This document shows positions 26,696 to 36,095 of a stretch of DNA of 64,000 nucleotides, piece by piece. Under the pieces are notes generated by a model that was given only the letters and a program-made list of their open reading frames with translations, was not told where the DNA came from and made no database searches. This DNA comes from Kordiimonadaceae bacterium (GTDB lineage: Bacteria > Pseudomonadota > Alphaproteobacteria > Sphingomonadales > Emcibacteraceae), in assembly GCA_024236295.1 (NCBI GenBank), contig JACKKT010000001.1:280871-344870 (forward strand), given 5' to 3'. Numbering within the stretch: the stretch's first letter is position 1; every line of letters starts with the position of its first letter. The position numbers and the translations under genes were made by a program.

Positions 26696-27430
26696 ATGAT
26701 ATTACGCCGTTTTATGAAAAATGTCACGAAACAGAATTGGCTTGCGGTAGCCCTTGATATGATTGTCGTGATTGTCGGTATCTTCCTCGGCCTACAGGTT
26801 CAGTCATGGTATGATGGGCGTGAGATAAAATTACAGGAAAATAAATATCTGGCAAACCTGCATCAGGATATAGAAGCAAATCTCAAACTTATTTTTGAAG
26901 GCTATAGTGAACAAAAAGACATCCAGAATGGTATCATCAATATATTGGATTACTATGCTGGCGATAAAGGGCTGGATGCACTGATCAGTGCGGATTGCAA
27001 TGCCCTTGCCCTTTCCCATAAACAGGCAAACCCTATTTCCAATCTGCCTGTTGCACAGGAACTGATCAGCAGCGGCAATTTTCAGATTATATCGGATGAA
27101 AATATCAGGCGCGCCATGTCGGATTATATTTCAATTCTTGATTTGCTTCGTGACAGACGGGAAAGTACCCAGCTTTTTATGGTGGATTTGACATCTCATT
27201 ACCCGGAAATAATTGATGTTGATTTGAAAATTGCCCGAAAAAGACTTGAAAACATACCCCCTTCCCATCAGTGTCATTTTGAAGCGGGTGCGACAAATAC
27301 CCTTTTTAAAAACCAGCTTGCCATGAACTCAACCAGGCAGTGGCAGCTGACCCGCACCATTGAGGAACAACTGGCGTCCCTTGATAAACTGCACCAATTG
27401 GTCGATCAAAGGCTTGGGATTAATCATTGA
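26696..27430 (+). CDS. DUF6090-type membrane-anchored protein
   Basis: 244 residues, with a ggggagc site before the ATG. One N-terminal membrane span (WLAVALDMIVVIVGIFLGLQ, residues about 15-34) with basic residues on its cytoplasmic side, then a mostly helical soluble domain, probably in the periplasm (KYLANLHQDIEANLKLI, LISSGNFQIISDENIRRAMS). The pattern of WxAVALD-VVxVGIFLGxQ with a helical domain matches DUF6090 proteins of unknown function. Its 3' end overlaps the convergent membrane-protein gene by 11 bp. No partner suggests a role. Confidence 0.72.
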   Translation: MILRRFMKNVTKQNWLAVALDMIVVIVGIFLGLQVQSWYDGREIKLQENKYLANLHQDIEANLKLIFEGYSEQKDIQNGIINILDYYAGDKGLDALISADCNALALSHKQANPISNLPVAQELISSGNFQIISDENIRRAMSDYISILDLLRDRRESTQLFMVDLTSHYPEIIDVDLKIARKRLENIPPSHQCHFEAGATNTLFKNQLAMNSTRQWQLTRTIEEQLASLDKLHQLVDQRLGINH

Positions 27431-28250
27431 TGTCCTGTTGATCAGCCGATCTGATGGCATAAATGGCTATTGCCGCAGTGATGGTTATAACGACAATGGA
27501 TATAAAAAAGGCCAACAGCTCAAATCCATAATTGATTTTAAGCAGCGAATACATTGGATTGATGGTTTTATCCTCAGTCAGTTTTCTGACCAATGGATTA
27601 CGCACATAATATATCAGTCCCGGATAATTATAGAGCAACGCCAGACTTGAAACATAAAGAGAGAGTAAAATTTTATAATCTATTACTTTAACTAAGTTAA
27701 TTATCTTATTGATATTTAAATATAAAATATTCTTATAATTTTTCATGGAAACAACATTTATCAGAAAAATGATGGTCATGATAGGCCTGATGAAAAGCAG
27801 TTGGATTAAAGATATCCACGTTTCAGCGGCCAATAGATCAGTAAATAGTCCGGATATATAAATTATAGCCCAGATTGTGGGGATAATAAGCAAAAGAGGC
27901 TTGTAAAAGCTCTTGATCTGCTGCCAGAGTGTTGAAATGGAAACGGTCCCCTTCTGATCACTTTCAAGGCAGACAAAAATGATAATGCTTATGAATAAAT
28001 AGTTTTTCGCATTGATAATAAAACTATAAAGCGCAAGTAACCCCTGATCTTTTAAAAGCTGATAGATCGCCCCTTCACCCGGTTGATAAGAGGATAGCGT
28101 GAATATACCGGGAATTTTGATCAGTATCGCCATGATCAGATAGAGCAAAATACCATAAAAAATAATGGTATAATATGATTTGCTGATCCGCTTTGGCGCG
28201 GAAATGCTGTATTTTAGAAAGTCAGAGAATGAATTTTCCTGTTCCGGCAA
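27420..28250 (-). CDS. Polytopic membrane protein, unknown
   Basis: 276 residues from a TTG start behind an agggga site that overlaps the stop of the upstream FAD gene. About six hydrophobic segments (TIIFYGILLYLIMAILIKI, YLFISIIIFVCLE, LLLIIPTIWAIIYIS, LLFIRPIMTIIFLINVV, ILLSLYVSSLALLYN, LLAFFISIVVITITAAIAIY), so an inner-membrane protein. I do not recognise the family; it could be a permease-like or YIP1-type protein. It is the last gene of an operon with the DUF1326 and FAD oxidase genes, which suggests a linked function. Confidence 0.68.
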   Translation of the reverse strand: MPEQENSFSDFLKYSISAPKRISKSYYTIIFYGILLYLIMAILIKIPGIFTLSSYQPGEGAIYQLLKDQGLLALYSFIINAKNYLFISIIIFVCLESDQKGTVSISTLWQQIKSFYKPLLLIIPTIWAIIYISGLFTDLLAAETWISLIQLLFIRPIMTIIFLINVVSMKNYKNILYLNINKIINLVKVIDYKILLSLYVSSLALLYNYPGLIYYVRNPLVRKLTEDKTINPMYSLLKINYGFELLAFFISIVVITITAAIAIYAIRSADQQDIND

Positions 28251-28261
28251 GGCAATATCCC

Positions 28262-29635
28262 CTATATGCGCTGATTGAGGATTATTTTACTGCCGTCAAA
28301 ATAGCGCTTCAATTGGAACGGGGAAAGATCAATGCCACCCACCTGCCCGCTGATCATACCGGCGATTGCCTTTCCGGCGCCGGGGCCAATGCCAAAACCA
28401 TGGCCGCTGAAGCCTGTGGCAATATAAAAGCCAGGTATTTTCTCACTTTCACAGATGACAGGGACTGCATCCGGCGTGGTTTCAATCATTCCCGCCCAGC
28501 TTTCAGCAAATTTAACATCGGGATAGGCCGGGAAAAGGCGGGCAAAAGCCTTCTGCATTACATTTAAATTATCCTCATCCGGGTCCGGGTTTAAGACCCT
28601 TGTCCGCTCAAACGGGGACGGTGTATCCATCGGCCAGCGAACCGGAATGGAAAGCTCATCAAAAAAATCGCTGCCAATGGTCAGGTGTAAATGTTTAAAT
28701 TCCTCAATAAACGCAGGAAGGAACTTAAGCGCATAGCGAAATGTTGACGGGGTGATCGAATGGTTCATGTAAGATTCACTGGCAACCGTATAACCGCCAT
28801 CGTGTCGCCGCCGCAGCCCAAGACCGCCGCCATAAAGTTCTCCGTCAAATATTTTTTCGAGTTTTTCTGTGCGGGCCACGGTGCCTTTTACCTTTAATTG
28901 TGGCAGGCGGATACCATGAAAGCGGCAGAAAAGAGAAGTCCATGCCCCACCGGCACAAAGCACCTGTTGTGCTTTGATGGTGCCATATTCTGTTATGACA
29001 CCGCTGACTCGCCCGGCCGATTGTTCCATTCCCCTTACGGCGCAGGTGGTGAGAATTGTTGCCCCTGCCCTTATCGCGGCGCGGGCAATGGCGGGTGCGG
29101 CCAGATGGGGTTCCGCCCGCCCGTCACTTGGTGTGTGCAGGGCGCCGGGCCAGTTTTCAGAGGCGCCGTGGATATGGGTTTTGAGCTCTGCCGCGTTCAA
29201 TAGCCGCGTATCAAGGCCGAAGTGGCGGGCTGTTTTAAGCCAGTCTTCATAATTGGCAAGCTCTTTTTCCGATTTGGCGGCATAAATGCAACCGGTCCGG
29301 CGAAAGCCGACATCCTCACCTAAATCCTTTTCCAGACTGGTCCAGATATTCATGCTGTCAATCATCATGGGAAGCTCGCGGGCATCCCGGCATTGTTTTC
29401 TAACCCAGCCCCAGTTACGGCCTGATTGTTCACCCGCAATATGTCCTTTTTCGCATAAAACGACCTTAATACCGGCTTTTGCCAGAAAATAAGCGGTTGA
29501 AACCCCGACAATTCCACCACCAATAATCACTACATCGGCGGCGTCGGGGATATTATCCGGTCTAAAAAACGGCTTTTCCCAGGTTTGGGAGACAAGATTA
29601 TCTGGTACTGGCTTATCTGGTACTGGCGGCGCCAT
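28262..29635 (-). CDS. FAD-dependent amino acid/amine oxidase (DAO family)
   Basis: 457 residues. An FAD Rossmann motif (DVVIIGGGIVGVSTAYFLA, near residues 34-52) with the VVLCEKGHIAGEQSGRNWGW segment, then FGLDTRLLNAAEL and VICESEKIPGFYIATGFSGH near the C-terminus, the flavin-closing GxSGxGxxxG motif. This is the D-amino acid oxidase / gamma-glutamylputrescine oxidase superfamily. It probably oxidises a secondary amine or amino acid with release of peroxide; no signal peptide is seen, and the first 15 residues are a Pro-Val-Pro-Asp repeat (a 15-bp tandem duplication in DNA). It sits eight bases behind the DUF1326 gene. Confidence 0.85.
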   Translation of the reverse strand: MAPPVPDKPVPDNLVSQTWEKPFFRPDNIPDAADVVIIGGGIVGVSTAYFLAKAGIKVVLCEKGHIAGEQSGRNWGWVRKQCRDARELPMMIDSMNIWTSLEKDLGEDVGFRRTGCIYAAKSEKELANYEDWLKTARHFGLDTRLLNAAELKTHIHGASENWPGALHTPSDGRAEPHLAAPAIARAAIRAGATILTTCAVRGMEQSAGRVSGVITEYGTIKAQQVLCAGGAWTSLFCRFHGIRLPQLKVKGTVARTEKLEKIFDGELYGGGLGLRRRHDGGYTVASESYMNHSITPSTFRYALKFLPAFIEEFKHLHLTIGSDFFDELSIPVRWPMDTPSPFERTRVLNPDPDEDNLNVMQKAFARLFPAYPDVKFAESWAGMIETTPDAVPVICESEKIPGFYIATGFSGHGFGIGPGAGKAIAGMISGQVGGIDLSPFQLKRYFDGSKIILNQRI

Positions 29636-29642
29636 TTAATGA

Positions 29643-30275
29643 TTACCCGCTGACAATCATCCGCGACGTAAAACCGTTGGTACCGGAATAGGACCATTGC
29701 CGGTCCGGATCATCATGGGTATGGACGACAGACTCGTACTGCACATAATGATAAAATGCTTTGTTTGGAAGGCCATCAACAGTGATCAGCCCCCCGTCAA
29801 TGCCGCGAAGTGGCTTCATTTCGACTTCGGATGCCGGGGTTTTATATTTCAGGACCAGATCATTCTGACGGGTCACTTCAAGGGGGACAACCTCAACCGA
29901 TCTGGCCTGTTTTGAATATCCGGCGAAGGCAACGGGGAAAATGGCCTTGAACGCTTCCATCTGACCGTTGTTCATTTTGTCATCAAGATAGATACGGGCC
30001 CATTTGCCCATTTCAAAACTGACAAGAAAACGAACCCCGGCCAGATCCAAATCACCAATATTCCCTTTTTCAATTTCAATCAGGCGGTTTCCGTCACAGC
30101 GCAGCTTGGTCGGCAGGCCAAAATTGCAGGGACAGGGAATTTCGCAGCTGCAGCATTCCGCAACATTCGCTTCAAATGACCAGGTGGTTTCCGCTTTTGC
30201 CGTTTGAGTTAAAAATACCGGGCTGATTGCGGCGGCACCGATCAATTTGTTAAAGTCGCGTCTTTTGATGGTCAT
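29643..30275 (-). CDS. Tat-exported DUF1326 protein
   Basis: 210 residues, with a strong aggagggg site. MTIKRRDFNKLIGAAAIS is a twin-arginine signal (residues 1-29), giving a periplasmic protein. The DUF1326 core follows: NVAECCSCEIPCPCNFGLPT, with five cysteines near residues 40-50, then FEMGKWARIYLDDKMN and a predicted beta domain. The cysteine cluster may bind a metal. It is first in a run with an FAD oxidase and a membrane protein, so an exported redox or metal role is likely; no biochemical function is established to my knowledge. Confidence 0.85.
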   Translation of the reverse strand: MTIKRRDFNKLIGAAAISPVFLTQTAKAETTWSFEANVAECCSCEIPCPCNFGLPTKLRCDGNRLIEIEKGNIGDLDLAGVRFLVSFEMGKWARIYLDDKMNNGQMEAFKAIFPVAFAGYSKQARSVEVVPLEVTRQNDLVLKYKTPASEVEMKPLRGIDGGLITVDGLPNKAFYHYVQYESVVHTHDDPDRQWSYSGTNGFTSRMIVSG

Positions 30276-30341
30276 TTTCCCCTCCTACTTGTTTCGATAG
30301 GGGTTAAGTTTACATCATTTAAGGGTCTAATTCAAAAACTA

Positions 30342-30980
30342 TTAAAGACCACTTTTCTGACGATCATATGCCAGCAAGATGGAACGGCCCTTTGCTTCCT
30401 GATCTTCAGGGTAAAAGCGGATTTTTTTAAATCCGCTTTTTGTTAAAATGCTCGAATAGTCATCAAATGAAAGACTGTCATGAAACACTTTTTCACCGGC
30501 CACGGTTCCTGTAACGGCCCCTGCCTGATGGCCGACGGTTAATAAAATCGAACCACCCTTTTTAATGAGAGCACAAATGCGGGGTAAAGTTTTCCGTTGT
30601 TCTTCCTGTGATAGATGGAAAAACGCATCCCAGCTATAAATTCCACAATATATTTCATCAAGTTCAAGTGAACGTATGTCATCGACAATCCAGTTGCTTT
30701 CCGAATGATTTTTCTTTGCAATTTCAATCATAGCAGGGGCGTAATCAAGACCGCAGACTTTGAAGCCTTTACCTATAAAATAATCTGCAATCGGGCTGCC
30801 GGTTCCGCATCCGAGGTCAAGCAGATATGTCGGATTTTCTATTGATCCAATAAACTGATCAAGCCATTTTTTTTCGTAAAGATTTTTAGAACGCAGATGA
30901 TCCCAGGCTTCAGCATTTCTTTCATAAACACTCTTCGTTGTCTGTCTGATATTTTCCAGTTTGGATTTATTTTTCATCAT
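30342..30980 (-). CDS. Class I SAM-dependent methyltransferase
   Basis: 212 residues. The Rossmann-like SAM fold carries motif I LLDLGCGTGSPIADYFIG (near residue 52), motif II VCGLDYAPAMIEIAKKN (near 77) and motif IV SWDAFFHLS (near 116), the Methyltransf_25/11 layout. The substrate is not predictable. It is divergent from the metallo-beta-lactamase gene, with about 130 bp of AT-rich DNA between starts. The ribosome-binding site is poor. Cytosolic. Confidence 0.85.
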   Translation of the reverse strand: MMKNKSKLENIRQTTKSVYERNAEAWDHLRSKNLYEKKWLDQFIGSIENPTYLLDLGCGTGSPIADYFIGKGFKVCGLDYAPAMIEIAKKNHSESNWIVDDIRSLELDEIYCGIYSWDAFFHLSQEEQRKTLPRICALIKKGGSILLTVGHQAGAVTGTVAGEKVFHDSLSFDDYSSILTKSGFKKIRFYPEDQEAKGRSILLAYDRQKSGL

Positions 30981-31111
30981 AATTCACTGTTATCAGTCCT
31001 TTTCGTTACAAGCAATGTTGAAGTAACTACTTTTTATTACTTGCAAAAAGCAAGTTATTTGGTACTCTTTGATTACTTTCATTTAACAAGTAATTATAAA
31101 AGGAATATAGG

Positions 31112-32083
31112 ATGTCGCAAAAACTGTTTGTAATCACTGCAATTGCCCTACTCATCACCAATATGGGGCTGGCCCAGTCACCCCCTTCTGGTTTTGTTCC
31201 CCCGCCCTTAAATCCAAAAGGTGTAAAGTTAAAGGTTGTTCCATTGGGATCAAAGGTTTATGCCTTGGAATCTTCCCGCCCACCCGTCGATAATGCAGGC
31301 TTTGTTGTCGGTGAAAAAGGGGTGCTGATCATCGACAGTCATATAAACGGTGAAATGGGAAAGCAGATTATTGAGGCGGTCAGATCAGTCACAGACAAGC
31401 CGATTTTATATCTGGTTAATACCAATGGTCATGCTGATCATACATTTGGCAATTATGTTTTCCCGTCGGATACTATAATCATTGCACAGAAACTGACAAA
31501 AGTAATGATGAGCCCGCCACTGGAGGAATTAAAGACAAGAAATCTAGTTCTGGTGGGGGGTGATAAAAATGCCTTTGTTGGTGTTGAAAAAAGAATGCCC
31601 GATGTGACCTTTGATAAATTTATGGAAATTGATCTGGGGGGTATTACGGTTGAGCTTCACCACTTTGGTGCCGGAAATACATTTGGCGATACTGTGGTTT
31701 ACGTGCCATCCGTAAAAGCGGCATGGACTGGCAACCTTATCTTCGGGGAAGGGTCAATCCCGTTTTTGCTGCTTGGAAACACGGAAGCCTATATCAATAC
31801 TTTAAGCGCATTTCAAAAAGCACTTGACCTTAATATTATCATTCCAGGGCATGGAATTCCGGCAAAACAAGCAATTTTTGAGCGTTATGTTGATTACTTA
31901 AAAACGCTTGAAGAAGCAGTTGAAAAGGCAAAGAAAAAGAATTTAACGCTTGAGGATACCTTAAAGTCCGTTACTCTTGAAAAGCGTTTTACAATTCCGG
32001 AAAATCTGTCCAGTCATGATTTTTATGCGGGTCTTCATCCGTTTAATGTACAGAAGATCTATCTTGAAAAGAGCGTTAGTTGA
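31112..32083 (+). CDS. Exported metallo-beta-lactamase-fold protein with altered metal site
   Basis: 323 residues, signal peptide in residues 1-22 (ends GLAQ), so periplasmic. MBL fold: DNAGFVVGEKGVLIIDSH near residue 60, then the metal loop reads NTNGHADHTFGN, where the usual first His of HxHxDH is Asn. HHFGAGNTFGDTVVYVP has Asn where a His is usual, and WTGNLIF has Asn where an Asp is usual; the last IIPGHG is kept. The subfamily seems to keep this pattern, so the altered site may be ancestral. It may act as a hydrolase with one metal or not at all. Confidence 0.8.
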   Translation: MSQKLFVITAIALLITNMGLAQSPPSGFVPPPLNPKGVKLKVVPLGSKVYALESSRPPVDNAGFVVGEKGVLIIDSHINGEMGKQIIEAVRSVTDKPILYLVNTNGHADHTFGNYVFPSDTIIIAQKLTKVMMSPPLEELKTRNLVLVGGDKNAFVGVEKRMPDVTFDKFMEIDLGGITVELHHFGAGNTFGDTVVYVPSVKAAWTGNLIFGEGSIPFLLLGNTEAYINTLSAFQKALDLNIIIPGHGIPAKQAIFERYVDYLKTLEEAVEKAKKKNLTLEDTLKSVTLEKRFTIPENLSSHDFYAGLHPFNVQKIYLEKSVS

Positions 32084-32112
32084 GAATTTCAGTTATTGAT
32101 TAACATATGAAA

Positions 32113-32132
32113 AAGGGGCAAAAATGCCCCTT
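32113..32132. terminator. Bidirectional terminator
   Basis: aaggggca (32113-32120) pairs perfectly with tgcccctt (32125-32132) around a four-base loop, with A-run and T-rich flanks. It lies between the convergent MBL and universal stress protein genes. Confidence 0.85.
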
Positions 32133-32152
32133 CTTCATTCATATAAATAGTC

Positions 32153-32980
32153 TTATTCAGCAGCGCTGTTGATCACCATAACATCGCGGTTCATTTTGTG
32201 AATGATATGTTCACTTTTATTACCACGCATTGCGGCCAATACGCCTTTACGGGCAATGGTGCCGATGACCACAACATCGGCATCAATTTTTTTGGCAATG
32301 GCATCAATTAAATCAACAGGATCGCCGATTTCAACATGAATATTTTCCTGTTTTGCACCGCTTTCACGAATGAGCATGGCGCGGTCCGGGAAATTTGCCG
32401 ATTTATCATAGCCATTTACAACATGGAGTTCTGCACCATAATCGTTGGCAAGTATTCCGGCAATGCGCAAAATATTTTTATTCAGAGCAGCATGGCGTGG
32501 ATCATCAGTTTGCAGGTTTACTGCGGCAAGGACATTTTTTCTGACCATTTGTGAGGATGGATCAACAATCAGAATCGGGCAGAGCGAGCCTCTGAGCAAT
32601 GCCCATTTGGACGCTGAAAGGTCAGTATATCCCCGTTTATCGCGATAATCGGAAAGTATGATCATATCAACGTTATGGCGCTTTGAAGCATCAAGTATTG
32701 AAGAATGCCAATTTCCTGTCCACACTACTTCGGCCGTATGGTCGATATTTTTGGATGTTAAAGGTTTTGTCAGAGACTCCAGCCAAACACTATCGCAATG
32801 AACATCGTCAGTATCCATAAGATCGTATAATTTTTCATTTTCAACGGAAATGAAAAGGTGAATTTTAACCCCGCCTTTTAAAAGCTCGTTCATCATCAGC
32901 GCTCTTTTAAGTGCATATTGCTCTTTCTCGGTCGGGTCAATGACCACAAGAACGCTTGTTATACCGATATTTCCAGACAT
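32153..32980 (-). CDS. Tandem universal stress protein (UspE-like)
   Basis: 275 residues with two Usp domains. Domain 1 (residues about 8-140) opens TSVLVVIDPTEKEQYALKRA; domain 2 (about 150-275) opens KNVLAAVNLQTDDPRHAALN and ends VVIGTIARKGVLAAMRGNKSEHII, the ATP-binding G-x-G-(9)-G(S/T/N) type signature. The first domain lacks a clear version of that signature. This architecture is that of UspE, which works in stress survival in the cytosol. An aggag site precedes the ATG. Regulation cannot be read from the sequence. Confidence 0.88.
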   Translation of the reverse strand: MSGNIGITSVLVVIDPTEKEQYALKRALMMNELLKGGVKIHLFISVENEKLYDLMDTDDVHCDSVWLESLTKPLTSKNIDHTAEVVWTGNWHSSILDASKRHNVDMIILSDYRDKRGYTDLSASKWALLRGSLCPILIVDPSSQMVRKNVLAAVNLQTDDPRHAALNKNILRIAGILANDYGAELHVVNGYDKSANFPDRAMLIRESGAKQENIHVEIGDPVDLIDAIAKKIDADVVVIGTIARKGVLAAMRGNKSEHIIHKMNRDVMVINSAAE

Positions 32981-33225
32981 TAATTTCTCCTATAGTATAT
33001 TTCTGACCATCCGGCCATTAAATCGTTTGTCTTCAGTTTATCTAATGGAACGGAAAATAATTTGACCCAGGTTAAATATTAATCAAAAAAAGTCCGTTAT
33101 CAGATAATTGACAAGGTCTATTCACGTGATATTCTGAATTTAATGATCTCCTGTTTTTCGTCAATTAAAATCGGAGAAATTCGGACTGGGGCCGAATATA
33201 AAAATAGTCATAAGGGGAAGAAAAC

Positions 33226-35010
33226 ATGTTTAAAAATGGGACGTTATTTAAGGCCATGCTGGCCTCAGCAATTATTTACCTGCCGATTTGGCAGGGAACT
33301 TTAGCACAGGAAGTACAGACGACGGGCGGTAATGCCTATTCCTACCGCTCACAGACAAGGTTCCATCCCGAAGTGGCGGAACATGGCATGGTCACAGCGA
33401 TTGAAACTCTGGCTGCGGAAGCCGGGAGGGATATTTTAAAAGCCGGCGGAAATGCGGTTGATGCCGCTGTAGCAACCGGCTTTGCCCTTGCGGTTACCCA
33501 CCCGGTCGCCGGCAATATCGGTGGTGGTGGGTTTATGCTGATCAGTCTGCCGAACCTTGATCATGTTGTTGCCCTTGATTACCGCGAAATGGCCCCTGCC
33601 GCCGCAACGCGGGATATGATGCTGGACAGTAACGGAGACTATGATCCCAATTTATCGCTTTATACTTATTTGGGGACCGGGGTGCCGGGCTCGGTTATGG
33701 GCATGACACAGGCTCTTGCAAAATACGGCACCATGTCACTCGAGCAAGTGATGGCTCCGGCTATTAAACTTGCGGAAGAAGGTCACGTTCTGAACTATGC
33801 CAAGCAAAGGGAATATCAGGGCGGACTTGAAATATTAAAAAAGGATCCTTCATCCATCCGGTATTTTCTTAAAAAAGACGGTACTCCCTATAAAATGGGA
33901 GAGCGGTTAATTCAGAAAGATCTGGCCAATACCCTTAAATTAATTGCCAAGGAAGGGGCAAAGGGCTTTTACGAAGGAAAGACGGCCGACCTTATTGTTA
34001 AGGAAATGAAAACCAACCGCGGGCTTATTACATTGGAGGATTTGAAAAATTATAAAGCGGTTGAGCGCCAGGTTTTAAAAGGCACTTTCCGCGGTTATGA
34101 TATATACAGCATGCCGCCCGCTTCCTCCGGTGGCGTTCATCTGATAGAGCTGCTTAATATTCTCGAAGGATATGATCTCAAATCCATGGGACCAAACAGT
34201 GCCGATTATATTCATGTGCTGGTGGAAGCAATGAGACGCGTTTATGCTGACCGTTCGGAATATCTGGGCGATTCTGATTTTTATCCGGTACCGCTTGATA
34301 AGCTGACCGATAAAAAATATGCGGCCAAATTACGAGAAAGCATTGATCTTACCCATGCCAGTCGTTCGGAGGATATTAAACCGGGGCTTGATATGCCTTA
34401 TGAAAGCCCGCAGACCACCCATTATTCGGTCATGGATAAGGATGGCGGCGCGGTATCGGTCACCACCACAATCAATGTTGCCTTTGGGGGTGGCGGGTCC
34501 GTCGATGGGGCAGGATTTTTGCTTAATAATGAAATGGATGATTTTTCAGCAAAACCCGGTGCACCCAATGCATTCGGCTTGCTGGGTGGCGTTGCCAACC
34601 AGATCGAACCGGGTAAACGGCCCCTCTCCGCCATGACACCGACTATTGTTTTTAAAAACGGCAAACCCTATATGGTCACCGGAAGCCCTGGGGGCAGCAC
34701 CATCATCACCGTTGTACTTCAAATGGTCCTTAATGTTCTGGAATTTGATATGAACATCGCGGAGGCGTCCGCTGCGCCGCGCATACATCATCAATGGTGG
34801 CCGGATACAGTGGTGCTTGAACAGGGAATTTCACAGGATACATTCGCCATATTGAAATCACGTGGTTTCAAACTATCCGGCGATCGGATCAACAGCCCCG
34901 GGGAAAACAAAACAGTCATGGGCCGGACCAATTCCATCATTTATGAGAATGGCATTTTCACCGGTTATTCGGATCTGCGTGGTATTGAACATGGTGTTGC
35001 TGGTTATTAA
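33226..35010 (+). CDS. ggt: Gamma-glutamyltranspeptidase
   Basis: 594 residues, exported by an N-terminal signal (residues 1-27). Cleavage into two subunits should occur at Gln-Thr in SPQTTHYSV; Thr397 is the new N-terminus and nucleophile. Other family marks are NIGGGGFML near residue 100, DGGAVSVTTTIN, GKRPLSAMTPTIV and the SPGGSTIITVV oxyanion motif near 487. It cleaves gamma-glutamyl bonds, for example of glutathione, in the periplasm, giving glutamate or transpeptidation. A gggga site precedes the ATG. A PhzF homologue, also exported, starts 36 bp downstream, so the two look like an operon. Confidence 0.93.
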   Translation: MFKNGTLFKAMLASAIIYLPIWQGTLAQEVQTTGGNAYSYRSQTRFHPEVAEHGMVTAIETLAAEAGRDILKAGGNAVDAAVATGFALAVTHPVAGNIGGGGFMLISLPNLDHVVALDYREMAPAAATRDMMLDSNGDYDPNLSLYTYLGTGVPGSVMGMTQALAKYGTMSLEQVMAPAIKLAEEGHVLNYAKQREYQGGLEILKKDPSSIRYFLKKDGTPYKMGERLIQKDLANTLKLIAKEGAKGFYEGKTADLIVKEMKTNRGLITLEDLKNYKAVERQVLKGTFRGYDIYSMPPASSGGVHLIELLNILEGYDLKSMGPNSADYIHVLVEAMRRVYADRSEYLGDSDFYPVPLDKLTDKKYAAKLRESIDLTHASRSEDIKPGLDMPYESPQTTHYSVMDKDGGAVSVTTTINVAFGGGGSVDGAGFLLNNEMDDFSAKPGAPNAFGLLGGVANQIEPGKRPLSAMTPTIVFKNGKPYMVTGSPGGSTIITVVLQMVLNVLEFDMNIAEASAAPRIHHQWWPDTVVLEQGISQDTFAILKSRGFKLSGDRINSPGENKTVMGRTNSIIYENGIFTGYSDLRGIEHGVAGY

Positions 35011-35046
35011 TTTTTGTCACATTGAAAATTATTAAAGGTGTATCAG

Positions 35047-36057
35047 ATGAAATTATATAAAGCAGATGATTTTTTTAAAGCAGCCATCTTTATGAGCTTA
35101 TTCTTCTTTTTTTCTGCCTCAGCAATTGCCCAAAGCCCAAAAAATGAATATCGTTATCTGCATATGGATGTCTTTACTGATACCCCGCTTTCGGGAAACC
35201 AGCTTGCCGTATTTCTGGATCCGGAAGAATTGTCGGATGAACAGCTGATAAAACTGACCAAGGAAATGAATTTTTCTGAAACGACTTTTCTTTATCCGGC
35301 AAGAAATGATAAGACCGACTTTCGGGTTCGGATTTTTACCCCTAGTCGGCCAACAGAAATGCCAATAGCAGGACACCCAACGATAGGAACAGTTTTTGCA
35401 CTTGCAAATTTGGGGCTCATTACGCCGGAACAAAGCGAAATTGTTCTGGAACTTGGCATTGGCCCCACGCCCATCAAATTGGAATGGGATAATAATAAAC
35501 TTGCCTTTGCCTGGATGAAACAGCGTTTGCCAATGTTTGGCGACATCATTGAAGATAAACGAGCTGTCGCTGAAGCACTCGGTATTAAAGTGACGGACTT
35601 TGGGAATAGCAAACTGCCCGTACAATTGGTTGATTGTGGTGCCCCATTCATAATGGTGCCTCTTGCAACCAGAGATGCAGTGGACAGAGCCGTCATGGAT
35701 CGTCAAAAAATGGGAAGTCTGATTGATAATGCTGGCCTCGTCCGGCGTGGAATGTTTCTATTTTCAATGGAACCAGGTGATGATGGTGCAACAATTTACA
35801 GCAGAATGCTGGGTTTTGGTGTCACCGAAGATCCGGCTACCGGAAATGCCAGCGGTCCAGCAGGTTCATATCTTGTGCATTATGGTCTTGTCGATAAATC
35901 AAATGAACAAAATATCATTAGTCGTCAAGGCGTAAAAATGGGCAGATCAAGCGAGATCAGAATATCCGTTTCGACAAGTGGTGATGAAATAACAGATGTT
36001 CAGATTGGCGGTTCAGCAGTACTGGTATCGGATGCAAAAATTAAAATCGGCAATTAA
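35047..36057 (+). CDS. PhzF-family protein with a signal peptide
   Basis: 336 residues from ATG 35047 behind an aaagg site (a GTG three codons upstream is the other choice). Residues about 1-29 are hydrophobic and end ASAIAQS, a signal peptide. The mature part is a PhzF/diaminopimelate-epimerase-like double barrel: LHMDVFTDTPLSGNQLAVF, the catalytic Glu in MNFSETTFL, MPIAGHPTIGTVFALA and EDPATGNASGPAG. PhzF enzymes isomerise DHHA in phenazine synthesis or act on other substrates in the cytosol, so export is unusual. It follows ggt on the same strand. Substrate unknown. Confidence 0.85.
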   Translation: MKLYKADDFFKAAIFMSLFFFFSASAIAQSPKNEYRYLHMDVFTDTPLSGNQLAVFLDPEELSDEQLIKLTKEMNFSETTFLYPARNDKTDFRVRIFTPSRPTEMPIAGHPTIGTVFALANLGLITPEQSEIVLELGIGPTPIKLEWDNNKLAFAWMKQRLPMFGDIIEDKRAVAEALGIKVTDFGNSKLPVQLVDCGAPFIMVPLATRDAVDRAVMDRQKMGSLIDNAGLVRRGMFLFSMEPGDDGATIYSRMLGFGVTEDPATGNASGPAGSYLVHYGLVDKSNEQNIISRQGVKMGRSSEIRISVSTSGDEITDVQIGGSAVLVSDAKIKIGN

Positions 36058-36095
36058 CGTTAAAAATTAAATTATAATAATTTGCTTACTTTAAT

